NCBI RefSeq assembly: GCF_002915175.1
Contig: NZ_NXEJ01000001.1
Location: 627-64,626 of the forward strand
DNA length: 64,000 nucleotides
Origin: Agrobacterium rosae
Lineage (GTDB): Bacteria > Pseudomonadota > Alphaproteobacteria > Rhizobiales > Rhizobiaceae
Direction of reading: 5' to 3'
Made by a program: the position numbers and the translations under genes. The notes under the pieces were generated by a model. It saw only the letters and a program-made list of their open reading frames with translations, made no database searches and was not told the origin of the DNA. This document shows positions 1-8,123 of the stretch, piece after piece (the first letter of the stretch is position 1; every line of letters starts with the position of its first letter).

Positions 1-38
1 GGTATCTTGCCAAGGTAAAATACCGGGAAAAGACGACA

Positions 39-149
39 TTTTGCCTCCGGCAAAAGTCGGGTAGAGGCGACAAATCCAAGGGGATTTGCGCTGGTAGAGG
101 CGCAAACTCTGCGAGTTTGCTCTGGCGCGATAAATCCCTTCGGGATTTA
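39..149. repeat. Cluster of four short palindromic hairpins before tRNA-fMet
   Basis: Four near-perfect inverted repeats follow one another: stems at 39-45/49-55, 71-77/82-88, 102-109/113-120 and 131-138/142-149, with loops of 3-4 bases. The pieces between them resemble each other (variants of GGTAGAGGCG and CGCTGGTA), so the block looks like a tandem expansion of a hairpin-plus-linker unit. It ends 10 bases before the tRNA. In rhizobia this tRNA often follows a ribosomal RNA operon, so the block may be spacer RNA of an rrn transcript whose rRNA genes lie left of the window. That placement is inference. Confidence 0.6.
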
Positions 150-158
150 CGCTGGTAA

Positions 159-235
<77 letters not shown>

Positions 236-252
236 AAAACAAACAAAAATTC

Positions 253-620
253 CTAGCAAGATAAAGATACCAATCTCCTCACCAAACGCGTCCAAGAGAT
301 GTTTGCGTTTGACATAAGGTCGATCTCGCCAGTCGCAGGCCAGGACATGATGTCGTTGCCCGCCGCAGCAAGGAAATGCTGCTCCAGAAGATCGACCACC
401 TCCAACGATCCCATGATGTTGGCTATGTCGACGTCAACCTAAAAGGATGCCGGCTGGTGGCCCTGGGTCTTGCCGAGCGCAACCGTCTGGATCAGGGCGC
501 GAACCAAACGCTGCGACGCTTGCTCTTCGACACTGTCGTGGAGCGGGCCTGCCATGCCCCACAAGTCAACGTCAAAGTGAGGGATTGCTTGCTGATGGAG
601 ACAGGCTATATTTCTTTGGC
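253..620 (-). pseudogene. Decayed minus-strand coding fragment, unidentified
   Basis: One minus-strand frame stays coding-like from about 620 down to a stop at 253-255, broken by a single in-frame TAG at 439-441. The translated parts include FDVDLWGMAGPLHDSVEEQ before the stop and VDVDIANIMGSLEVVDLLEQ after it. Codons are GC-rich at third positions like the neighbouring genes, and the plus frames look like antisense shadows. I see no start codon with a ribosome site. I do not recognise the family. It is probably the remnant of a gene truncated beside the tRNA. Confidence 0.4.
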
Positions 621-650
621 TTACGGAGAAAAGCTTGGGAGGAGCGTTTC

Positions 651-1010
651 ATGAGACGGATGTGGCCGGAGGAATTCAATTCTATTCTCAACGAGGCGCG
701 GGAGGTTACGCTTGGTGTTCCCGCAGCAGGCCCTTACGGGGACGTGACCAAGCGCAAGGCATTGACCGTGCGTCTGACGCAAGCGGACTATGAGCGCATA
801 TGGCCACTGGCCGAGATACGGTACCGCGTCCAAGGGCCTTTGTCGGGCAAGGCAATAACGCTGATCACCAACAATCCTCACTATCAGAAATGGCATCCAG
901 TGGATGGCGGATTTGAGGAAGAGATTTCCGATAGTGGTAAGCCATTTCAAACAAAATATGTCGTTGTGCATTTTTTGTTGGATGACGTTAGCGACAAGGT
1001 GGAGGCCTAA
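651..1010 (+). CDS. Hypothetical protein, 119 aa
   Basis: The start is chosen at the ATG at 651 because GGGAGGAG ends a few bases upstream; a longer in-frame opening from 447 has no such site and runs across the minus-strand remnant. The product is a soluble, mixed-charge protein beginning MRRMWPEEFNSILNEAREV, with no signal peptide or membrane segment and no motif I recognise. It lies alone between the decayed fragment and the convergent mmcQ-like gene. Its codon use is somewhat less GC-rich than that of neighbouring core genes, which with the tRNA nearby hints at an acquired or orphan gene. Function unknown. Confidence 0.5.
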   Translation: MRRMWPEEFNSILNEAREVTLGVPAAGPYGDVTKRKALTVRLTQADYERIWPLAEIRYRVQGPLSGKAITLITNNPHYQKWHPVDGGFEEEISDSGKPFQTKYVVVHFLLDDVSDKVEA

Positions 1011-1094
1011 GTACCGGTTGGAGCATTTCTCTTGGAACAGCAGAGGGCTTTCGGGTAAAGCTGTGCGCGACCGGCACGTTGGAACAGATGTCTT

Positions 1095-1454
1095 TCAGCT
1101 CAACGCAATTCCAAGATCGGCCCGCAGTTTTTTTGTTAGCCCTCGTGCTACCAATTCATAAGACCGCAAGACATAATGCTCCACCTCCGATAGCTCGAGC
1201 GGAGAGTGGTCAGAGATGGATATCCATTTGCGTTTGCTGAAATAGGGTGCCTGTCCTATTCCCTCCAGGGCGGTCAGAATCTCGAAGCTCTCTTCGGAGC
1301 ATTTGACGACAAGCCGCCAATTTTCTCGCTCGCCCAGAACGGCGAAGACCTTATCTCCGACCTTTGCGACATGTGAATCCCACTGATCAACGAAATGAAC
1401 ACCCGGCCATGTTTTCAAGGTCGAATCAAAGTTTTGGCGCTCGAATAGGCTCAT
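1095..1454 (-). CDS. MmcQ/YjbR family protein
   Basis: A 119-residue protein of the MmcQ/YjbR family (CyaY-like fold). Family signs are the early WPGVHFVDQWDSH segment, GDKVFAVLGE near residue 35, the PYFSKRKWISI stretch near residue 70 and the terminal ELVARGL helix region. Members are small cytoplasmic proteins described as DNA-binding-like; the biochemical role is not established. The ATG overlaps the coaBC stop by four bases (ATGA), so the two genes are translationally coupled and probably cotranscribed. Confidence 0.8.
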   Translation of the reverse strand: MSLFERQNFDSTLKTWPGVHFVDQWDSHVAKVGDKVFAVLGERENWRLVVKCSEESFEILTALEGIGQAPYFSKRKWISISDHSPLELSEVEHYVLRSYELVARGLTKKLRADLGIALS

Positions 1455-2656
1455 GCGATTTTTTCCGCAATCAATGCTGCGAGCCGTCTGGCCACCTCAT
1501 TTTTATCGAGATCGGGCCATGCCTCTACGCCTGTCTTTGAAATAACCTTCACGCTGTTGCGGTCACCGCCCATCACGCCAGTGGCGGCGGACACGTCGTT
1601 AGCGATGATGATATCGGCTCCTTTGCGCTCTAGCTTTGCACGTCCGTTGGTTTCAACATCCTGCGTTTCCGCAGCGAAACCTACGACGATACGTGGCCTG
1701 TTCGCATGGTGGCCGACGGTCTTGAGGATGTCGGGGTTTTCCGTCAATTGCAGTGCTGGCGAAAGGTCGTCCGGCTGTTTCTTGATCTTCTGATCCGAAG
1801 ACGCCGCAACACGCCAATCAGCAACAGCTGCCACCATCACGGCGATATCGGCCGGCAGGTGAGCAAGCACCGCGTCCAGCATCTCTTCGGCACGCTCCAC
1901 ATGGACAGTCATTACGTTGGACGGGTCGGTAATCGTGACCGGGCCAGATACCAGCGTAACGTCCGCACCCAATGCCGCAAGAGCTTTTGCGATGGCGTGG
2001 CCCTGCTTACCGGAGGAGCGGTTGGCAATGTACCGCACCGGATCGATCGGCTCGTGCGTCGGGCCGGAGGTGACAATGGCTTTCTTTCCTGCCAACGGCT
2101 TTGGTCCATCATCAAGCAGCGCCTCGACAGTTTCAACGATCTGCAAGGGCTCCGCCATGCGGCCAAGTCCAGCTTCGCCTTTTTCTGCCATTTCACCCGC
2201 CATCGGCCCGATGAATTGGATGCCATCGATTTTCAAGGTTTCGACGTTGCGCTGTGTCGCCTTGGCGCTCCACATTTTGGGGTTCATGGCCGGTGCGATG
2301 AGAATTTTACGCTCCGTAGCGAGCAGTATGGTAGAGGCCAGATCGTCGGCCAGTCCGTTTGCCATCTTTGCCATCAGGTCAGCCGTGGCGGGTGCTACAA
2401 GCACCAGATCGCAATCCCTTGCCAATCTTATATGGCCGACGTCCTGTTCATCCTGTCTCGAGAACAGCTCGGTAAACACATGGGTAGCAGACAAAGCGCC
2501 GACAGCAAGCGGAGTGACGAACTCCTGCGCGCCGCGTGTCATCACCGGCGTCACCTTTGCCCCTCGCTCCCTCAAGCGGCGGATGAGATCGAGGCTCTTA
2601 TAGGCCGCGATACCGCCAGAGATAATGAGAAGAATATGTTTGCCTGAAAGCGCCAT
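1451..2656 (-). CDS. coaBC: Bifunctional phosphopantothenoylcysteine decarboxylase / phosphopantothenate-cysteine ligase
   Basis: Fuses the two middle steps of coenzyme A synthesis: CoaB joins cysteine to 4'-phosphopantothenate and CoaC, an FMN enzyme, decarboxylates the product. The CoaC half (about 1-185) shows SGGIAAYK at 13-20, the catalytic His in HIRLAR at 75 and PAMNPKMW at 122-129. The CoaB half starts near 190 with AIVTSGPTHEPIDPVRYI and NRSSGKQG at 212-219. At 154-167 the sequence GEMAEKGEAGLGRM has no cysteine where E. coli carries its catalytic Cys158. The length of 401 residues is normal. Confidence 0.95.
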   Translation of the reverse strand: MALSGKHILLIISGGIAAYKSLDLIRRLRERGAKVTPVMTRGAQEFVTPLAVGALSATHVFTELFSRQDEQDVGHIRLARDCDLVLVAPATADLMAKMANGLADDLASTILLATERKILIAPAMNPKMWSAKATQRNVETLKIDGIQFIGPMAGEMAEKGEAGLGRMAEPLQIVETVEALLDDGPKPLAGKKAIVTSGPTHEPIDPVRYIANRSSGKQGHAIAKALAALGADVTLVSGPVTITDPSNVMTVHVERAEEMLDAVLAHLPADIAVMVAAVADWRVAASSDQKIKKQPDDLSPALQLTENPDILKTVGHHANRPRIVVGFAAETQDVETNGRAKLERKGADIIIANDVSAATGVMGGDRNSVKVISKTGVEAWPDLDKNEVARRLAALIAEKIA

Positions 2657-2738
2657 GATGTCGGACCAATTTCCATTTCACGGCAGAAACTAAGCGCTCA
2701 GCTTTCAAAGTGCAATCACGCGTTCAGCTTCTGCCGCT

Positions 2739-4049
2739 CTAAGCAATGCGGCCGTAGATAATGGGAGTTTCAGAGAGCGGTATTGGCGAGAAACCATAGG
2801 TGTTCAAAACCGCAGCCACGGCCTGCGCGGCAGCTCGCTCTGTTGCGGCGTGTACCATCGCGATTGGCTGGCCTTTTTCTACCTTCGTTCCCAAGGGCAG
2901 GATATTCGAAATTCCAACGCGATGATCGATGATATCGTCAGGTTTCCTCCGCCCGCCGCCAAGTTCGACAACGACCATGCCAAGATCACGGGTCTGACAT
3001 GAAGAAAGCCAACCCGCCTGCGGTGCCATAACCGGGACGATATGCGGAGCAGATCTAATATAGCGATCCGGCTTTTCGACAAAATCCGTTGGCCCGCCGA
3101 GATCGGATACCATACGGCCGAAGATATCCATCGCCGCACCACTTGCTAGCGCTGCTTTGGCCTTTTCTGCACCTTCTTCCAACGTTGAAGCGATGCCAGT
3201 CTGAACCAGCATTTCGGCTGCCAGAGCGAAAACGAGTGTCTCGATACGTGTGCCCGACTTCTTGCCGCGGAGAAAATCGAGGCAGTGGATTATTTCGAGT
3301 GCGTTCCCGGCGGCGTCGGCCAATGGCTGGTTCATGTCGGTGAGGAGGGCTGATGTTTTGACGCCCGCGCCATTGGCGACATCGACAAGCGACCGCGCCA
3401 GTGTCTCAGCCTCTTCCTGGCTTTGCATGAAAGCGCCATTACCGAATTTCACGTCAAGCACCAATGTATTCAGCCCCGCCGCCAGCTTCTTCGATAAGAT
3501 GGAGGCTGTAATCAATGGCACCGAATCGACGGTCGCTGTTACATCGCGAATGGCATAGAGCCGTTTGTCCGCAGGCGCGAGGTCTCCCGTCTGGCCGATG
3601 ATGGCGCAACCCACTGTGGCCACCGTGCGGCGGAACAAGGCTTCGTCCGGCATGACGTTGTAGCCTGGGATTGCTTCCAGCTTGTCCAGTGTGCCACCTG
3701 TATGACCAAGCCCCCGGCCTGAAATCATGGGAACTGCCAACCCGCAAGCTGCAACGATCGGCGCGAGCATGAGTGAGACATTATCGCCGACGCCACCGGT
3801 AGAGTGTTTGTCAGCGATGGGTTTCTCGATATCCGACCAGAAAAGAACATCGCCGCTGTCGCGCATTGCAACCGTCAGCGCAACCGTCTCATCCCGGCTC
3901 ATGCCACGGAAAAACACCGCCATAGCAAAGGCCGCGGCCTGCCCTTCGGAAATTGCGTTGTTGGACAAGGCGTAGATGAAGGCGGCAATTTCAACTGCCG
4001 TCAACGTTTCGCCATCACGTTTGCGACGGATAATTTCCTGCGGGATCAT
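2739..4049 (-). CDS. deoA: Thymidine phosphorylase
   Basis: Splits thymidine (and deoxyuridine) with phosphate into the base and 2-deoxyribose-1-phosphate. The phosphate-binding stretch KHSTGGVGD lies near residue 81, followed by ISGRGLGHTGGTLDKLEAIPG near 110, both hallmarks of the family; total length about 436 residues is standard. The ATG at 4049 is preferred; a TTG at 4058, overlapping the deoC stop, is in frame and would add three residues. It is the last gene of the nucleoside operon, and the step feeds deoC once a phosphopentomutase (not in this window) makes deoxyribose-5-phosphate. Confidence 0.93.
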   Translation of the reverse strand: MIPQEIIRRKRDGETLTAVEIAAFIYALSNNAISEGQAAAFAMAVFFRGMSRDETVALTVAMRDSGDVLFWSDIEKPIADKHSTGGVGDNVSLMLAPIVAACGLAVPMISGRGLGHTGGTLDKLEAIPGYNVMPDEALFRRTVATVGCAIIGQTGDLAPADKRLYAIRDVTATVDSVPLITASILSKKLAAGLNTLVLDVKFGNGAFMQSQEEAETLARSLVDVANGAGVKTSALLTDMNQPLADAAGNALEIIHCLDFLRGKKSGTRIETLVFALAAEMLVQTGIASTLEEGAEKAKAALASGAAMDIFGRMVSDLGGPTDFVEKPDRYIRSAPHIVPVMAPQAGWLSSCQTRDLGMVVVELGGGRRKPDDIIDHRVGISNILPLGTKVEKGQPIAMVHAATERAAAQAVAAVLNTYGFSPIPLSETPIIYGRIA

Positions 4050-4054
4050 AGCGA

Positions 4055-4828
4055 TCAATAGCCGTTGGATGCTTTGGCCGGTTCACCACCTGCCAGCACG
4101 TTCACGATATCATCCAGAACGCCGGATGCGCCGAAACGGAAAGTGGAAGGCATGGCCCAGTTGGGCTGCATGATGGTTTCTGCCAAGCGCAAATAAAGCG
4201 TGGCATCTGCAACCGTTCCAATCCCGCCAGCGGGCTTGAAGCCGACCTTTTTCTTGCTGTCGCGAATGACCTGCAGCATGATGTCTGCGGCCTCCAGCGT
4301 TGCGTTGACAGAAACTTTGCCGGTGGACGTCTTGATGAAGTCTGCGCCTTCGGCAATAGCGATTTCAGAGGCGCGTCGAATCAAAGCCTTGTCTTTCAGC
4401 TCGCCGGTTTCCAGAATGACCTTGAGCAGAACGGGGGAAACGCAGACCTTACGCACGGCGGCAACCATCTCTGCCACGGCGTTTTCATCACCTGCGATGA
4501 GTTTTTTGTACGGAATCACCAGATCGATTTCGTCCGCACCATCATTGATGGCACGCTCTGTTTCTCCGACGACGGTTGCGAGATCAAGATCGCCAGAAGG
4601 GAAATTAACGACCGTGGCAATCCGGATCGAATGGTCCTTACCAAAGGCGGCACGGGCCTGGGCCACGAAACGCGGCCAAATGCAAATCGCAGCCGTGTTG
4701 CCATATGGCGTATGCGCTTTCTGGCACAAAGCAGCAATCTGCTCGGGTGTGCAATCTTCCTTCAGATTGGTGAGGTCGAGCAGGGATAGGGCGAGAGCGG
4801 CAGCTTCACGCGGGCGCTGAAGTTCCAT
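4055..4828 (-). CDS. deoC: Deoxyribose-phosphate aldolase
   Basis: Cleaves 2-deoxyribose-5-phosphate to acetaldehyde and glyceraldehyde-3-phosphate. The catalytic set is visible and almost in E. coli register: Asp102 in DEIDLVIPYKKL, the Schiff-base Lys166 in FIKTSTGK and Lys198 in GFKPAGGI. The length of 257 residues matches the class I family. The ATG follows the punA stop by one base, and its ribosome site (GGAGG) lies inside the last punA codons, so expression is coupled to the upstream gene. Confidence 0.95.
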   Translation of the reverse strand: MELQRPREAAALALSLLDLTNLKEDCTPEQIAALCQKAHTPYGNTAAICIWPRFVAQARAAFGKDHSIRIATVVNFPSGDLDLATVVGETERAINDGADEIDLVIPYKKLIAGDENAVAEMVAAVRKVCVSPVLLKVILETGELKDKALIRRASEIAIAEGADFIKTSTGKVSVNATLEAADIMLQVIRDSKKKVGFKPAGGIGTVADATLYLRLAETIMQPNWAMPSTFRFGASGVLDDIVNVLAGGEPAKASNGY

Positions 4829-4829
4829 C

Positions 4830-5633
4830 TCAATTTCCTCCAGAAATCATTTCCGTTAAAATCGCGGCCAGTCGTTTGCCGCCAATCGGGGCCATGTCTT
4901 TGGTTTCTTCATGGCTCAGTTCGTCGCCAGTCATACCGGCACCGTAATTGGTAATAACGGAAGCAGCGGCAACACGCATCCCGAAAAATCGCGCGAGGAT
5001 AACTTCTGGCACTGTCGACATGCCAACCGCATCTGCGCCCAGCGTGCGGGCCATACGGATTTCCGCAGGTGTTTCGAAACTCGGGCCGGAAAACCACATA
5101 TAGACACCGGTGAACAGCGGAACAGTGGCACGGATGGCGGCATTGCGCATGACAATCGATAATTCCGCATCATACGCACTGGTCATACCAACGAAACGGC
5201 GATCGGTTTCTTCGCCGATCAGCGGGTTCATGCCGGAATAATTGATATGGTCGGTGATCTGCATCACCGACCCGGGTGGCATGTCCTGCCTGACGGAGCC
5301 TGCCGAATTGGTCAGAATGAGCGATTGGACGCCGATACCTGCGAGAGCTTCTATCGCCGGGCGCATGGCCGCCGCATTGCCTTTTTCATAGTAGTGGACA
5401 CGGCCCGCCAGCATAATGACGGGCTGTCCGCCGAGATATCCCGCCACAAGCTCACCCGCATGGCCGGAGACGGCACTCTCCGGAAAACCGGGAATGTCCG
5501 AATAGGGAATGCGGATGGCATCTGTAACCTCATCCACCAAAGACCCAAGCCCGGAGCCCAAAACGATGGCGGTTCGCGGCACAAGTCCATTCAGCCTGTC
5601 GACGAGAACGTCGATCATTGCGTGATCCATCAC
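4830..5633 (-). CDS. punA: Purine-nucleoside phosphorylase
   Basis: Phosphorolyses purine (deoxy)nucleosides to the free base and (deoxy)ribose-1-phosphate. It is the trimeric, mammalian-like type: VLGSGLG at 24-30, SGHAGELVAG near 57, RVHYYEKGN at 78-86, LTNSAGS near 107 and GMSTVPEVILA toward the C end. The length of 267 residues is typical. The start GTG at 5633 overlaps the cdd stop; an ATG is the very next codon and could be the true start. It belongs to the nucleoside uptake and salvage operon. Confidence 0.93.
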   Translation of the reverse strand: MMDHAMIDVLVDRLNGLVPRTAIVLGSGLGSLVDEVTDAIRIPYSDIPGFPESAVSGHAGELVAGYLGGQPVIMLAGRVHYYEKGNAAAMRPAIEALAGIGVQSLILTNSAGSVRQDMPPGSVMQITDHINYSGMNPLIGEETDRRFVGMTSAYDAELSIVMRNAAIRATVPLFTGVYMWFSGPSFETPAEIRMARTLGADAVGMSTVPEVILARFFGMRVAAASVITNYGAGMTGDELSHEETKDMAPIGGKRLAAILTEMISGGN

Positions 5634-6019
5634 GGTAGCTCGGTCTTGAAGCTGAAGGGCAAAAGCTCTTCCATGGTCATAACCTTTTGAACACCAGCCT
5701 CATCACACAGATAGATTTTCGTGTCGGCAGAGGCGAATTCTGCGATCTTCTGGCGGCAGCCACCGCAGGGTGGGCAGAGGGCCAACTTTTCAGCGATGAC
5801 AGCGATTTCGGCGATCTTCTTTGCCCCACCCATGATCATGGCACTGATGGCGGATGGTTCCGCGCACCAGCCCTGTGGGAAGGAAAGGTTCTCGATATTG
5901 GCGCCCTTGTAGATTCTGCCGTCTTCGGCGCGGATGGCCGCACCGACAGGGAATTTTGAATAGGGCGCGTGGGCAAAGCTCATCGCGTCGCGAGCTGCCT
6001 CAAACAATTCGTGCGACAT
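5630..6019 (-). CDS. cdd: Cytidine deaminase
   Basis: Deaminates cytidine and deoxycytidine to uridine and deoxyuridine. The zinc site is complete: Cys52-Ala-Glu54 (Glu is the proton shuttle) and Pro84-Cys85-x-x-Cys88. At 129 residues it is the short tetrameric type. It starts three bases after the preceding permease gene and its stop overlaps the punA start, placing it inside the operon. With thymidine phosphorylase downstream it routes imported pyrimidine deoxynucleosides into sugar catabolism. Confidence 0.95.
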   Translation of the reverse strand: MSHELFEAARDAMSFAHAPYSKFPVGAAIRAEDGRIYKGANIENLSFPQGWCAEPSAISAMIMGGAKKIAEIAVIAEKLALCPPCGGCRQKIAEFASADTKIYLCDEAGVQKVMTMEELLPFSFKTELP

Positions 6020-6022
6020 GGA

Positions 6023-6994
6023 CTAACGCTCCTTCGAATAGGCGACGCCACCGGCCTTCGGCGGTTTTGCAACGCCAATGAAGCCAGCCAGCAGAATGCA
6101 TGTGAGGATATAAGGCAGCGCCTGGAAAATTTGGACTGGCACTTCCCCAATGCCCGGAATGGCCTTGCCCTGCATGAAGTTTGCCATGGCGTCAAGAAAA
6201 CCAAACAGCAGGCAGGCAAACATGACGGGAACTGGCTTCCACTTGGCAAAGATCAGGGCTGCCAGCGCAATATAACCCTTGCCCGCAGACATGTTGGCAA
6301 TGAAGGCAGCCGATTGCGCGACGGCAAGATAGGCTCCGGCAAAGCCACAGAGAAAACCGGCAACGATGACGGCGCGGAAGCGCATCCACGCCACCGAAAT
6401 GCCTGCCGTATCTACCGCACCGGGATTTTCACCGACGGCACGAAGACGAAGACCAAAGCGTGTACGGTAGAGCACCCACCAGGAAATCGGCACGGCGAGA
6501 AAGGCGAGGTAAGTCAGAATGTTGTTGCCGGAAATGACGTTTGCGTAGAGCGGACCAATGAAGGGCACTTCGCGCATCATGTCGGCACCAGGCAGGATGA
6601 TGGGCGAGAAGCGACCTTCGCCGGGGATTTGCGGTGTGCGACCGCCTTGTCCAAACCATGCCTGGCCGAGAACCACCGTCAGACCGGCGGCAACGAAATT
6701 CAAGGCCACACCTGAGACGATCTGGTTGCCACGATTGGTGATGACGGCAAAGCCGTGCACCAGCGAGAAAAAGATCGCAGTGCCAATGCCTGCGGCTAGT
6801 CCAGCCCATGGGTTTCCGGTCAGATAAGCCACACAGGCGGATGCAAAAGCCGCCGCCAGCATCTTGCCCTCAAGGCCGATATCGAACACGCCGGCGCGTT
6901 CAGAAAACAGCCCGGCCAATGCCGTGAACAAAAGCGGGATTGTCAGACGAACGGTCGAACCGAGAATGCTGACCAGCATATCGAAGGTTTCCAT
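6023..6994 (-). CDS. Nucleoside ABC transporter permease (second subunit)
   Basis: An integral membrane permease of the branched-chain/ribose (BPD_transp_2) superfamily, 323 residues with about nine hydrophobic segments. The N-terminal LFSERAGVFDIGLEGKML motif is characteristic of the NupQ/YufQ partner of BMP-dependent nucleoside importers. It is separated by a few bases from the other permease gene and sits directly before cdd, which supports nucleoside as substrate. It should form the channel as a heterodimer with the product at 7001-8104. Confidence 0.9.
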   Translation of the reverse strand: METFDMLVSILGSTVRLTIPLLFTALAGLFSERAGVFDIGLEGKMLAAAFASACVAYLTGNPWAGLAAGIGTAIFFSLVHGFAVITNRGNQIVSGVALNFVAAGLTVVLGQAWFGQGGRTPQIPGEGRFSPIILPGADMMREVPFIGPLYANVISGNNILTYLAFLAVPISWWVLYRTRFGLRLRAVGENPGAVDTAGISVAWMRFRAVIVAGFLCGFAGAYLAVAQSAAFIANMSAGKGYIALAALIFAKWKPVPVMFACLLFGFLDAMANFMQGKAIPGIGEVPVQIFQALPYILTCILLAGFIGVAKPPKAGGVAYSKER

Positions 6995-7000
6995 GGGCCG

Positions 7001-8104
7001 TTACCTCTTCACGAATTGCTGGTAGATGCGCACGAGCGCGGGGCGGTACATAAATTCAAGTGCGCCCGCAAACAGGATGACGAGACCCTGAATGACGACG
7101 ATCATCTCACGGGTAATGTTGGGCATTTCGAACGAGAGATCCGCTCCACCCTGATAAAGGATTCCGAAAAGCAACGCCGCAAAGACGATACCAAGCGGGT
7201 GACTGCGGCCCATCAGCGATACGGCAATGCCGACGAAACCTGCGCCACCGACAAATTCCACCTGCAAACGTGCGGATGCGCCCATGACCGGGTTCAGCGC
7301 CATCATACCCGCCAGACCACCTGATATCAGCATGGCGATGATGACCGTGCGCGAATAGGGAATACCTGCATAAACGGCAGCGGAGGGGCTGATGCCCAGT
7401 GTCCGCATCTCATAACCCAGCTTGGTGCGCCAAATCAGGACCCAGACCAGAAAGGCCATAACGAGCGCGATGATGAAGGACACGTTGAAAGGTGCCGGCC
7501 CCAGCTTCAGCCCGAACATCGCCATCAGCCAGTCCAGCTTCGGCAATTGTCCGCCTGGCAGAAAGGTGCGGGTTTCCGGTGCCATCTTGCCCGGCACGAT
7601 CAGCACATTGACCAGGAGATATACCATCAGCGCCGCGGCTATGAAGTTGAACATGATGGTGGTGATAACGACATGGCTGCCGCGTTTTGCCTGAAGCCAG
7701 CCGGGAATGAAGGCCCAGGCCGCACCGAACACGGCAGCACCGATGACCGCAAACGGCATGGTCACATACCATGGGACGTAGCGGTCCAGCGCGAGTGCCA
7801 CGAGGGCCGCACCCAAGCCACCAATGTAAGCCTGGCCTTCGGAGCCGATATTGAACAGGCCGGCATGGAAAGCGACGGCCACCGATAGGCCGGTGAAGAT
7901 GAAGCTGGTGGTGTAAAACAGGGTGAAACCAATGGCATCACCCCGGCCCAGCGCACCTTCGATCAAAAGCTGCAGGGCGGCGAAGGGGTCTTCTCCAATG
8001 CCCCAGACAACAAGGCCGGAGATGAAAAAGGCTGTTAGGATATTCAAAAACGGCAACAGGCCGTAGGTGATCCAGTTGGGAAGAGGGACGGAAGCTGTAC
8101 TCAT
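7001..8104 (-). CDS. Nucleoside ABC transporter permease (first subunit)
   Basis: A 367-residue polytopic membrane protein, the longer NupP/YufP-type permease. A first membrane segment near residues 12-35 is followed by LFNIGSEGQAYIGG, the cognate of the motif in the companion permease. It starts 19 bases after the ATPase gene. It works with the BMP binding protein and the double ATPase encoded upstream to bring nucleosides across the inner membrane. Confidence 0.9.
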   Translation of the reverse strand: MSTASVPLPNWITYGLLPFLNILTAFFISGLVVWGIGEDPFAALQLLIEGALGRGDAIGFTLFYTTSFIFTGLSVAVAFHAGLFNIGSEGQAYIGGLGAALVALALDRYVPWYVTMPFAVIGAAVFGAAWAFIPGWLQAKRGSHVVITTIMFNFIAAALMVYLLVNVLIVPGKMAPETRTFLPGGQLPKLDWLMAMFGLKLGPAPFNVSFIIALVMAFLVWVLIWRTKLGYEMRTLGISPSAAVYAGIPYSRTVIIAMLISGGLAGMMALNPVMGASARLQVEFVGGAGFVGIAVSLMGRSHPLGIVFAALLFGILYQGGADLSFEMPNITREMIVVIQGLVILFAGALEFMYRPALVRIYQQFVKR

Positions 8105-8123
8105 GGACTTTAAAGCCTTTGCC

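Noticed and set aside
253..620. Resemblance of LVRALIQTVALGKTQGHQP to the TGKQ region of Cas7-type proteins
   Set aside because: Too short and imperfect; no other cas gene or CRISPR repeat occurs in the window.
904..1161. An 85-codon plus-strand opening across the end of the unknown ORF and mmcQ-like gene
   Set aside because: Overlaps two better supported genes and has no ribosome site.
1706..2647. A 313-codon plus-strand opening opposite coaBC
   Set aside because: Shadow of coaBC; no motif or ribosome site.
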